NCBI GenBank assembly: GCA_037975125.1 | Contig: CM075857.1 | Location: forward strand, 87,280,699-87,344,698 | Direction: 5' to 3' | DNA length: 64,000 nt | Source: Latrodectus hesperus | Lineage: Eukaryota; Arthropoda; Arachnida; Araneae; Theridiidae | Shown: in pieces, positions 1 to 9,998 of the stretch | Position numbering within the stretch: the first letter of the stretch is position 1 | Layout: each line of letters opens with the position of its first letter | Notes under the pieces: model-generated | Seen by the model: the letters and a program-made list of their open reading frames with translations, nothing else | What the model was told of the DNA's origin: nothing | Databases searched by the model: none | Translations under genes and position numbers: made by a program

Positions 1-583
1 CCACCGTGAATTTATCATTCAGCATATTAGCAATCAATTTTTTTTATTATCATCTATGATTGCACATAACATAACATTAATTTACAGGAACATTTGGTAA
101 TAGGAACACCAACATTACATTCTCAACATGGCCGTTCTAAATCACTTTCGATTCCAGCCGAACAGCTCGCTATCCTCCTCCTTCTTCTTCTTCTTTTTTT
201 CTTTTTATTTTTTTTAACTTGTGTTGCTGTCTCCGCAGCGCAATCCTGAGTCATCGAAATCATTACAGACTTATTTCCCTCTTCACTTGGAGGAAACTTT
301 TCATGGAATGAAAAGTTTTGTGTTTTCGATTCAAGTCAGGAAAACCAAATAATAGTTCATAAATGTTCAGTAATGCTTAAAAATGCACATATATATTTAT
401 ATACGAACCAGTTCTATCCAAGTAGTACCTTACACTAAGAAATGCACTCATCTCATCCCTAATTAATGAACACATTAAAAAAACACATAAATAAAAAAGA
501 ATATTTACAAATTTTATCAAGACACATGAAAATATATACCAAAATGTACCCTTCAATTCTATATTTAATTTTCCAAATTTTTA
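1..583. other. Upstream flank without an identifiable gene
   Basis: AT-rich, with a somewhat richer patch at about 125-330. That patch contains a CTT-type pyrimidine run (175-205), an AP-1-like TGAGTCA at 247-253 and a short perfect palindrome (arms 294-304 and 308-318). The open frame at 466-651 has no recognisable domain and is not called. Confidence 0.4.
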
Positions 584-979
584 AGGGATGCGACTCGAAC
601 TATCAGCATTCTGATGTTGTTTTCCTTTACGATGAACTATTTCGTAGTTAAAGGACTGCAAAGTCAAGACCCATCACTAAAGTCTAGGATTAGTTCCAGT
701 ATTCTTTTCCAACCATACTAGAGGATTATGATCTGTTTGTATTATAAAACTTTGGTGACCATCCAAGTAATATTTTAATTTTTGCACAGCAAAAACTATA
801 GCGGCACATTCTTTCTCGGTAGTACTGTATTTTTGTTCCGTAGGGGAAAATTTCTTACTTAGATACATAATAGGATGATCTTCGTTTCCAATCACTTGCG
901 ACATCACAACTCCAATTCCAATATTTGAAGCGTCACACTGAATAATAAATTGCTGTGTAAAATCTGGGCTGTGTTGGGT
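584..979 (-). pseudogene. Ty3/gypsy retrotransposon pol fragment: RNase H domain
   Basis: Reading leftwards from about 979, the translation has the order of a Ty3/gypsy RNase H: a QCDAS motif (first catalytic Asp), YLSKKFSPTEQKYST, TEKECAAI (catalytic Glu), then TDHNPLVWLEKN (second Asp). Two adjacent in-frame stops (TAG at 677-679, then TGA at 674-676) interrupt the frame. The downstream frame resumes with the connection-region motif ending VHRKGK and then NAD, and closes at TAA 581-583. No reverse transcriptase, integrase or LTR is recognisable on either side, and the frame upstream of residue HSPDF (980-1072) does not look like pol. It is a dead fragment lying 5' of the myosin light chain gene on the opposite strand. 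Confidence 0.85.
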
Positions 980-1072
980 TTTTCTTGGCATGCTGTATAT
1001 TGAGGAAAACTTGACGCCCATCATTGGTCCATTATTGGGGTTATCTTGGAAAGGAATCCAATGTTGGGCCAA

Positions 1073-1899
1073 GAAATTTTGCTTCTTAGGATGTTTAATT
1101 ATGGGGAGAAAAAGTCATCCGAAATGAAAATTAAAAGAAATTATGAGAATTGCCATGTAAAAGTGATTGTACGACAATATAGAGAGTAAAAATATTGTTA
1201 AAATTTTGAAATTAAATAATTGATATTACAGGAATTTTGCTAAAAACTTGCATTTATAAGTATTATTCAAATGAATAAAAATCGAGAAATTTTAATTCGT
1301 GAAGAGAGTTCCTGTACAATTTGTAGATTTACAATAAGAGAAAGATATTATATAATTTTGAGAACTCATGAGCATTTACTCCCGAAACATAGATTAAGTG
1401 AAGAGGTATTTACACTAACTTTTAAATAAATTTAAAATTAATCCAGCATTTTTACTGTATAACACGGGCTTCAAGAATGATTTCAATGTTTAAAAATTGG
1501 AATCTGTTGAATAAGCAATATTTTTACTTTCAGTTTAAATGATATCGATGAAAGAAAAACTATAGCAAAATTAAAATCTTTTTCCAGTGAAAAAACTATA
1601 AATTTGAAGAGAGTCGCGAAATTTCCCTTCACTAAACTCATAAATAATCAGTTATTATTGTTAGCTTCTATCACAAGACATTACAAGCTCCGATTCAAAT
1701 AGTAGCATTAATATTGTAAAATTTTGAAACGAAAACAGTAATTCTTTCTTAAAAAATTTAAATGCATCTCAAGTTGATAATTATTAAAGCATTCATTGAT
1801 TAAAGTTAACAATTTGCTTAAAATTTTTTTTTATTTAGGATTTGACTGCAGAGTTATGAACAAGAAAAATATGGCAACAGTTGAAGTTTAATTGGTTTT
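1073..1899. other. AT-rich intergenic stretch
   Basis: No open frame with recognisable motifs and no clear repeat. It may be part of the myosin light chain 5' flank. Confidence 0.4.
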
Positions 1900-2131
1900 G
1901 GAAGAATAGCGTCTGCTCTATTAATAAGAATTTCATGACGCTGACCTTTTCCATAAGCGGTAACGGTAATATTACATTCTCATGCCCTTTTTTGGCTTTG
2001 CGCTAGTTTGCGTTTAACAAAATCGTCATACTGATTTATAACTCAGCTTAGTTTGTATATGTTCTGTTGCTTTGTATTGCCTTACTATTCACAGCAAAAT
2101 TATTAATTCATATAATAAATTTATAAACGCT
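1900..2131 (+). promoter_or_regulatory. Candidate promoter and untranslated first exon of the myosin light chain gene
   Basis: Local composition rises at about 1905-2040 relative to its surroundings. A perfect CArG box (CC, six T, GG) sits at 1986-1995, and a weaker CArG-like site (CCATAAGCGG) at 1951-1960. CArG boxes bind SRF/MRTF, which in animals drives actin-cytoskeleton genes, including myosin light chains. A strong donor-like sequence, GTAAGT, begins at 2132. With the acceptor at 2530-2531 it would give a 400 bp 5' UTR intron. The transcription start itself cannot be seen; this is inference. Confidence 0.35.
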
Positions 2132-2531
2132 GTAAGTGTATAAATTCTTACTAAATTCTTGCCATAAGCAATCATTTGTTGACTGACTTTTTTTTTTAAT
2201 TTGTGAAAATTTCAAAAGATTTCGCTTATTAATATCTTGTTAATTTCATTCAACTCCATTGAAATTAGCGATTTCTAAATTTTCTATATTTTAACTGATG
2301 AAGTTGCTCCCAGTCTTTGTGTTCGTGAATGAAAAACTTGTTTCATTCACCTCTGTTCTTTGTTGAAACGTTTGAATTAAACAAAAAAGGCATTCTTCCA
2401 AGTTGGATCTTTGCCACTTTCCATTACGTTATAAGTTGCAATACGTTTTCATAACATGATATTCTTTTCACTCATTTTCTGTGAAACAGACGTTACTGTT
2501 TGAAAAATATATTTGGTTTTATATTTTTTAG

Positions 2532-2544
2532 ATTATAACTAAAG
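2532..2544 (+). other. 5' UTR portion of myosin light chain exon, after a 3' splice site
   Basis: A pyrimidine-rich tract ending in AG at 2530-2531 lies 13 bases before the ATG, so the start-codon exon probably begins at 2532 and an untranslated exon lies upstream. The context AAAG before ATG is a reasonable eukaryotic start context. Confidence 0.6.
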
Positions 2545-5024
2545 ATGTCAAGTCGAAAAGCAAAGGGTAGAAGCACTACCAAGCGAAGAGCTCAAAGAGC
2601 TACATCTAATGTTTTTGCAATTTTTGATCAAGCACAAATACAAGAATTTAAAGAAGCTTTTAATATGATTGACCAAAACAGGGATGGATTCATTGACAAG
2701 GAAGATTTGCATGATACTCTTGCATCTTTAGGTAATTTATTGAATTTTTTCAGTTTATTCTATTTAAACTAAAACTCTGAATGTAGTATTGTGTATAAAA
2801 TTTTAGTACAATTTCATTTATATTGCATTTTAATTAAAAAATTATTAAAGAAATTCATATTTTTAACAATGTGTATAAATGTTATTACATTTTAAGTGTG
2901 TTTATTAATAAAATATTATTTAAAATATATTATTTAATAGTACTCACTATGTTTACTTTTATTGAAATTTTAAACAATGAAAAAATAGAGCAAAGGCATT
3001 ACAATCTTCATGGAAAATTTTGTTTTAATTGGTTTATGGTAATTTTTTAATCTTTTGAAAATCAGTTAATATTTTAAAAAATTACAGTAAATAAAAAAAT
3101 TGTTTGAAATATTTACTTATATAGTGAGAAATTATTTAGAAATTACTCTTAATTAAAATTAACTTAAAACTCTTAGCTAAAACTACTGTAATAATACCAA
3201 GTATGGCAAAAAGAGTATTTAAAACATGTTTTTACTATTTCTCTTTTTGATTGTATAATTTACTTACCAATTTTATATTATTTTAAATGTTAAATTTAAC
3301 TGAGTATATTTTAATTTATTACAGTTTCAATTTTAATAAACCAAATTGTGCTTAGGAATTCTTGCTGAATATCTGTCAATGTTTTCTTACTTTTTATGAT
3401 GATTTTTTCTTTCTATATTCATTATTGACATGGTAAATTTATTATAAACAATCTTTTATTTGTGGTGGATTTTGTCTCAGATTGAAATACAAAAAATACA
3501 TAAAAAAACTAAGCAAAGAATATATAAATTTACACTGTCAAAATATGAATGAATTAATTAGCATTAAAATGCTTTTCATATATTTGATATTTTTTGTTTG
3601 TTCCAAATTTCCTGCATATATGTGATATGCATTTTTAAGTGTGTAAAAAATTTAAATAATTTTATTGTATGTTTTTTGGATTTTCATAAATCTAAAATAT
3701 TTACTTCTAAATGTCCCTTATGCCCATAAATTAAATCCTTAAATTTTTTTTTATGTTAAGAGAAAAAAATTCTATTATTTAAATGATTAAGAAAATTATT
3801 TTTTTTATTATTTAATATTTGAATCTTGTGTTTAAAAGCATAAAATTAAATTAATTTTGACTATTATTATGAGGAAATTAGTGGCAGTCAATAAAAATGA
3901 TCTTATTCCAATTTATTCTGATAACAAAATGTCCATTATATTTTTTGTTAACAAATGTTTAACATTAATAAAAAGGATTTTTTTCCTTGCTTGTGTTATT
4001 TTATGAATGAAGCAATGTTACTGTCAGCTATTTGCTTTTCAGAAAATGAACATTCACTAATTCATCTGATGTATAAATTTTTACCTTTTTTCTGTGTTGC
4101 CAATGAAATGAAACTGATTTTATTTATAATTTAAAGCTTAACATCTAAAATTCTCTGTAATAAATATTCACAACAATGTAATGTTATATTATGTTTCCAC
4201 CAAACAAATTTCTGTTCATTGGAGGCATAAGTTACACTTTAAATTTTAGGTAAAAATCCTGCTGATGATTTCTTAGAAGGTATGATGAATGAAGCCCCAG
4301 GCCCAATCAATTTTACCATGTTTCTTACACTTTTTGGAGAGCGTCTTCAAGGAACAGATCCCGAAGATGTCATCAAAAATGCTTTTGCTTGTTTTGATGA
4401 AGATAATAACGGTTTTCTTCATGAAGACAAATTAAGGGAGCTGCTGTCAACAATGGGCGAACGATTTTCAGATGAAGATGTGAGTTCATAAAGTTACATT
4501 TTAATTATATTTGTTATAAGAAATGACGAAATATTTTATATTATTTACATTTATGCTGAATATAAATAATATAAAATGATAATTATTATATTAATTATCA
4601 TTTTATATTATTTATATTTAGCATTTAATTAGAAAACAGAAGGTGTAAACCAAGCTTAAATTCTTAATTAGAAAACACAAAATAATCCTAAATATCATAT
4701 GTATTAAATTTCAAATGTATTTCAATTAAATTACATACCTCAAATAAAAAAAATCAGTAATACTAAATTATCAATAGAATTCTTATATGCAATTTATAAG
4801 TAGAATTAGTTGTATTTTTTAACACTGTAACACTGACTTCATATTTAACAAAAATTTTATAATTTTTATATTATTGTAACAAAATGTTAAAATTAATTAT
4901 TCAATCATAATTTTAGATAGATGAAATGTATCGTGAAGCCCCAATTGACAAAAATGGAATGTTTAATTATCTGGAATTCACACGAATTTTGAAGCATGGT
5001 GCTAAAGACAAAGATGATGATTAG
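2545..5024 (+). CDS. sqh: Non-muscle myosin II regulatory light chain, three coding exons
   Basis: Coding exons are 2545-2731, 4250-4479 and 4917-5024 (TAG at 5022-5024). They join in frame (phase 1, then phase 0) to 174 residues, the usual length of the family. The product binds the neck of non-muscle myosin II heavy chain and switches actomyosin contractility and cytokinesis when phosphorylated. Visible features are a basic N-terminus (residues 1-18), the MLCK/Rho-kinase target pair Thr20-Ser21 in context RATSNVFA, and a canonical EF-hand loop at residues 43-54 ([12 protein letters not shown]) that supplies the single divalent-ion site. A degenerate EF-hand lies at about 112-123, and the C-terminal signature is [16 protein letters not shown]. 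The start was chosen because MSSRKAKGR matches the conserved family N-terminus. All splice sites are GT-AG. I see no frameshift or missing key residue. The symbol is by homology to the insect gene; vertebrate equivalents are MYL9 and MYL12. The basic, Thr-Ser N-terminus separates it from striated-muscle light chains. Confidence 0.97.
2732..4249 (+). other. Intron 1 of the myosin light chain gene
   Basis: The intron is 1,518 bp, starts GTAATT and ends in a T-rich tract with TTTTAG. It is phase 1 and splits a Gly codon at residue 63. The content is AT-rich, with no recognisable gene or mobile element. Confidence 0.9.
4480..4916 (+). other. Intron 2 of the myosin light chain gene
   Basis: The intron is 437 bp, starts GTGAGT and ends ATTTTAG. 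It is phase 0, between residues 139 and 140. It carries a long inverted repeat at 4553-4624, listed separately. Confidence 0.92.
4553..4624. repeat. 33 bp inverted repeat inside intron 2
   Basis: Arms 4553-4585 and 4592-4624 are reverse complements with a single mismatch and a 6-base spacer. The transcript could fold into a long AU hairpin. No terminal target duplication is evident. It may be a fold-back remnant or a template-switch palindrome. Confidence 0.85.
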
Positions 5025-5199
5025 TTGAATCTCACTGAGAAGCAAATATGGCATTTTATTGCATTTGTTATTTATATTTTTGTACAATTTGCTATTCAAA
5101 TTTTTATATTCATATTTCTGGAACTTTTATTAAGTTTTTTAGAATGAAACTTGCTTTGTTACAAAATTTTAATGACAATATAAACTTGTTATTGCATTT

Positions 5200-5290
5200 A
5201 ATAAATCATTTTATATCTTTGTCCTTGATATGATTGCACATCATTTATGAGCTTATATTTTGCTCTTAATTTTTACATGATCTAAATAAA
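5200..5290 (+). terminator. Candidate polyadenylation signals of the myosin light chain gene
   Basis: AATAAA occurs at 5200-5205 (176 bases after the stop) and again at 5285-5290. T-rich and TG-containing sequence follows each. Either could end the 3' UTR; the sequence cannot say which is used. Confidence 0.5.
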
Positions 5291-6535
5291 AATAACTTAA
5301 AAATTTAAACATTTTGCATGTATTTCTATATAAAGTGATATAATAAAAAAATAATGCATCTATCACTTCAGAAATGCATGAAAGTTGCAGGAAATAAAGA
5401 AAAATTCAGATATATTTTTACATGCTTAAATTGCTAGATATGCAATTCAATTAATTTATGGGTTGCGTTTTTATCTTGGTCATGGATGTGTTAATAGTTG
5501 TTTATTAATACTTTACACTATTTAAATTAATATTAACCCTTGAGTAACTAAAGTTACTTTAGTGACGAACTGCCAAACATTAAGCTTCATTTTTGACCAT
5601 CCCTGCAAAAATTTGTTGATTTTACTCCCATTTTGGGTGTAGATATTTTGCACTTCAAGATCTTCATTAAGAACCATAATTTCCACTAGGATTAGCCTCC
5701 ATAGGAAAAATATGTACCGTTGAATGCCAAATCAAGCATAATTTTAAACCTCATTATGAAATAAAACATAAGAATTCTTATCTAAAAAATATACAAAGAT
5801 ATGTTTTAAATTGGTTTTTGTTATATTTCATATTAAAAGAATAAAAAATGTCATTGTGGAAAAAAAAATTCATTATTTTAGACATTAAACTCTAATAAAA
5901 TTTTCAAGAGTATTTTAATAGAAAACATAAGCCAAGCAAATGTAAATTGAATATTTTTCATAAAATATTTGAAGTAGAAGAACTTAAGCAAATGTGTAGC
6001 AGTTAATATATTTAATAATTATATGCACTCTTAAAAATAAAGTGATGCATATTAAGATGAAATTTGGCTTATAATAAAATTCATTAAATATTTTATATCA
6101 TATGCAAAACTATTATACAAAAATTCTGATACATAGTATAATCAAACATGACAGTGAAAATTCTGTTCTTAAGTTAATGTTGTTGTCTAAAAGTTTTTAA
6201 AATTTAAAGTCATAAATGGAAATATGTAATTTGTTTTGCAATAAGAAATACTGATGTTTTAAAGCAAATTTTAAAATTGTTCTTACTGCAGATATTTGAT
6301 TAGAATCTATTTATTCATTGGAAAAGTATGCAAAGTGGATAAAATTCTTTAAATATTTTATGCTTCAAAAATGCTTATTGTTTGTTTTTAAATGAGATTA
6401 ATTTTCCTCAGCGAGCTTACCATCTTAAGGATGACAGTTTAAGTTAAATTTAAGTTTGAGGAACTATTTTTCTGCTTAGTAAATATACCATATATAGTAA
6501 TAAAGGTAAAAATTACTAACCAAGACTTCTCTCAT
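5291..6535. other. AT-rich intergenic stretch
   Basis: Nothing recognisable. A slightly richer patch at about 5535-5720 carries no coding signal on either strand. Confidence 0.4.
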
Positions 6536-6540
6536 TATTG

Positions 6541-6670
6541 ACTGTCGAATAGTTAGTGCTCTTGGCTTCGGTTCAACTATTTGTGTGTTTGAATTCCACC
6601 TTGGGCATGGATGTTTCTAGTGGTTCGGAATCCACATTAAACTGTAGATTCCTTTCTAATTAGTAACAGT
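6541..6670 (+). repeat. Decayed tRNA-derived SINE head
   Basis: A box-A-like segment (ATAGTTAGTGCTC) is followed by a box-B-like segment (GTTTGAATTCC) and then GGGCATGGATGT. This order matches the heads of the better SINE copies at 19479, 20490 and 38033. The body soon becomes unrecognisable, so this is an old, truncated copy. Confidence 0.45.
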
Positions 6671-6689
6671 ATGCAAAAAATGACTGTTG

Positions 6690-9446
6690 AGTGACAAACC
6701 AATCTTTAATATTTCTTTGCAAAAGAATCTAGATAGTGTTATCTCCTCTGGTAATTTAATGGATTGCTGAATTTGATTATTTGTAGGTATTTCAATTTAT
6801 CCATTGCAATTTAAAGAAATTTTTACTAAAATATTTCAATTTTTCATTTTTGTAAAAATTATTAATACCTTTATCACTTAGAAAAAAAATATTACAATTA
6901 ATCTTGTTAGTCAATTGCATAAATCATACATATTTCGTTATATTACATTATTAGCTTACAGCTGTACCACTGTAAAAAAATATAGTGTTTTCTGGTACAT
7001 AAATAAATCAAGGTACTTACTCTGATTATATTTAGAAATATCTGTGTGAAAAATACTTGTAAGAAAATCTTAGATCCTAAAAAGAAATGTAGAACTCCTT
7101 CAAAATCAGTGACATTTTAAACTTGCTCTTGATTTACTTTGCACTTTACACTTTGCAATGAATTATGTACAATATAATCGATATGCACAGAATCAGCATT
7201 TTGAAAAATTTATCCTTGTTTTAATTGAAAATATGAAGGAAAGTGATGTGATATTTACATTTGTGTTCATTCATTTGTTTGAGTTTCTGATATTTTTAAG
7301 TCACCAGCAAATTAATTTTATTCTTAAGATAGAAAAAAATATAACTGGGTTAAAAATATATTTTGTGAAACTTGTGTTTTTATATATAAAAGTAAATATT
7401 GAAAAAGGAAATGTTTTGTTATTTGAAATGCTTGATCCTCCTACTTTAAACTAATCATATTAAAAACTAAAAATTTTTAGACACCTGTTCAATCAGTATA
7501 GCTATTTAGCTATACTGATTGAACAGGTGTCTTATATAGCTTTTTATAAAAACATCTGTAATTATTTTAAGAAGCTATTGATTTTGCTTGATAGTTTCAT
7601 ATTTGTCAGTGAACAAGTTTTCATCTTAAACCAACACAAACAGGGTTGAGAATTATCCTAAAACAAGTATTCTGTGTTGATTTGTTGCAAAAGTAATTTT
7701 ATGTATTTTTATAAAGTTCTGTGTTATAGATTAATGTTCTATAATTTTATAATATTGATTTGTCAGTTTTAGAGTGCTTATTTAATTTTGCAGTTGGTTC
7801 TAATTTTTTAGTATCCTCTCCAGAATTTGCCCATTTTTTAAGTCAGTTAAACTCAGAATTGGTGGAAAACAATTTTTCTTAAGCTTGAAAATATTAGTCT
7901 ATTTTTTTACAAATGTAATTTTGAGTTGCAAGCATTCATTTTTTTCCAAGCATAAATCACTAAAGCATATGCATGTAACTGCAAGAGAAATAGTTGTTTA
8001 TTACAAAAAATATTTTAAATATTCTGTCTATTATATGAGACGAAAATATTTAAAAAACAAATAAGGAGCAATTAGATTTATGGTTCAATGTTTCGTATTT
8101 TATTACTAAAACTGAATCTATTTAATTTCATTTTAGATTTCAAATTATTGTTTAATGCCTATTTTTAAATCTGTCTGTTCTTGAATATATAAATGTCAGT
8201 TTTTTAGATTTTCAGTGCCATATCTCTCTCTTAATCTAATTTTATTTTTGGATTATTATATTATTATTTTACGTTATATAATAAAAATAAATGATTTTTT
8301 TAAAAATTATATACTTTAATATTTTTTTGATGGCTGCAAATTGCAGAAAATTTAGCTTCCAAATTCTACTTAATTTACATTAATACTATTTTTTTCTTGC
8401 TAGAATTTTTATTTAATTTTATTGTTTATATTAATTTTTACATTAAAATGAAATTTCGTTTTTTAAATTTTTATTAATAGCAAAAAATTAATGCTTAATT
8501 TAAGAAAAATTGAACATTCTCATTCATTGCAACAGTTGCTAAAATTGAAATGTTTTTATGTTTTTTTCTCATTTTATTTGGTTGAAACTATTTTAAAGAA
8601 GCAGCAATGAATTTTATAAGCTTATTTATTATAAATTTAGAATCTATATTAAATGGAATAATTTTTATGAATTATAATAATAATGGAGTAATTTTTACAA
8701 TATAGACTAATTGCTGCTAATTTTTATTGTTAGCATTAACCAATTACTTCAAACATTGTGAAATTATTCTATTTTTCAATAATAAAGTTTAAAAAAATTT
8801 CGTACATAATATTGTGAACAAATATCTAGACAATATAAGTTTTGATTTTAATGTACAAATGTTTTTTCCACTGTGAAAGAGAAATTAATGTGATTATTAA
8901 ATTCTACCTATGATTAAACAGAAAGTAAGCTTTTGTAATATAATATAATTTTATTGAAATATTATAGAAAAGGGGTAAATCGTCCATTGAATGAACGAGT
9001 CAACAGTGATATTTAAGAACATTTTGTACTTCTGTATCTTTGATAATTCATGTGAGATATGATGCATTCATGAAATTGTCCAAACTTGTGAATATGCTTA
9101 CTATTTGGCTTCCTTATAAAAGCATTCATTAACTAGCAATTAATTGCATGTAGTATTTTTAATGAGCCCTTTTTGTATGAAAATTCCATTCATTCTTTAT
9201 TTTCAATATTTTGCTCAATTTCCTTATATTGCATTTCATAATTTTATTCTCATTTTATTATTATTAAATTTAAATTCATCAGTAATTTACTTCCAATAAT
9301 CCAAATTATTTTAAATTTAAACGAGCCAGAGAGAGAGGGATTTGTTTGTGTACACTAAAAGATATGTTATTTATGTTAGTGTGCAATTTTGCTGAGAATA
9401 ATATTTTAATATAGATCACATTATAAAACTGTTATTCAGACGTAAT
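6690..9446. other. AT-rich intergenic stretch
   Basis: No gene found. The 98-codon open frame at 7158-7454 is low complexity, follows base composition and shows no domain. The only distinct structure is the perfect inverted repeat at 7479-7532. Confidence 0.5.
7479..7532. repeat. Perfect 26 bp inverted repeat with 2-base spacer
   Basis: Arms 7479-7504 and 7507-7532 are exact reverse complements separated by TT. The arms are of mixed composition (they contain CACCTGTTCAATCAG), so the match is not an AT-richness accident. Confidence 0.95.
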
Positions 9447-9448
9447 TA

Positions 9449-9996
9449 CCGTATTTTTATGTATATAATCCACGGATTATGTGTTAAAAAAGTTTTGAAT
9501 TTCGTTGTACTTATTATACACCGCCGCTGATATACTGATTAAAAAAAAAAACTTTCCCCATTAGGAAAGCTTACACTAAAGTTTTGAAAGAAATGCCATT
9601 TATGTTTAATAAAATAAATAACAGGTGGCGCCACGACCCAAATATATTTTAAAATATGTTTAACCTCGTTTTAAAAGTTCCAACTAAAAATCGATAAGTT
9701 TTACTATAATCTTCTCGGTTCTTGATCGATGTCACGCTTTCATCTCAGATTATCGCACTTTGTGTTGATGTGGATTCAAACAGATCCCATTCATAATATA
9801 ATATTTTTCTGTACAATTTATTATAATTTTAATCACATTGTATATATATTTTTTATTTTGCACAATTTTATCAGCAGTATTCGAATATTCGCCGAAAAAA
9901 TTGCCGCTGCGTATTATGCAATGCTTTTTTTTTCTTTTACTCAAAAAAGATCTAGCGGATAATACGCCGTTGCGGATAATATACAGGAAAATACGG
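9449..9996. mobile_element. Non-autonomous TIR element (MITE-like), about 548 bp
   Basis: The left end reads CCGTATTTTTATGTATATAA and the right end, reverse-complemented, reads CCGTATTTTCCTGTATATTA. They agree at most of the first 25 or so positions. Both ends are flanked by TA (9447-9448, 9997-9998), consistent with a TA target duplication of the Tc1/mariner/pogo type. GCGGATAAT-like motifs recur near the right end (9954-9979) and related ones near the left. The overlapping open frames at 9729-9962 (+) and 9750-10076 (-) show no transposase motifs, so the element appears non-coding. The superfamily is inferred only from the TA flanks. Confidence 0.7.
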
Positions 9997-9998
9997 TA

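Noticed and set aside
5048..5233. Open frame just after the myosin light chain stop codon
   Set aside because: It is in the 3' UTR, hydrophobic by base composition and overlapped by an antisense frame; no support as a gene.
7158..7454. 98-residue open frame as a gene
   Set aside because: Rich in Ile, Phe, Lys and Asn as expected for AT-rich noise, with no domain, splice context or promoter signal.
7479..7532. MicroRNA precursor
   Set aside because: A 2-base loop and perfectly paired arms without the usual bulges or loop size do not fit a normal precursor. The same reasoning applies to 51207-51278 (4-base loop).
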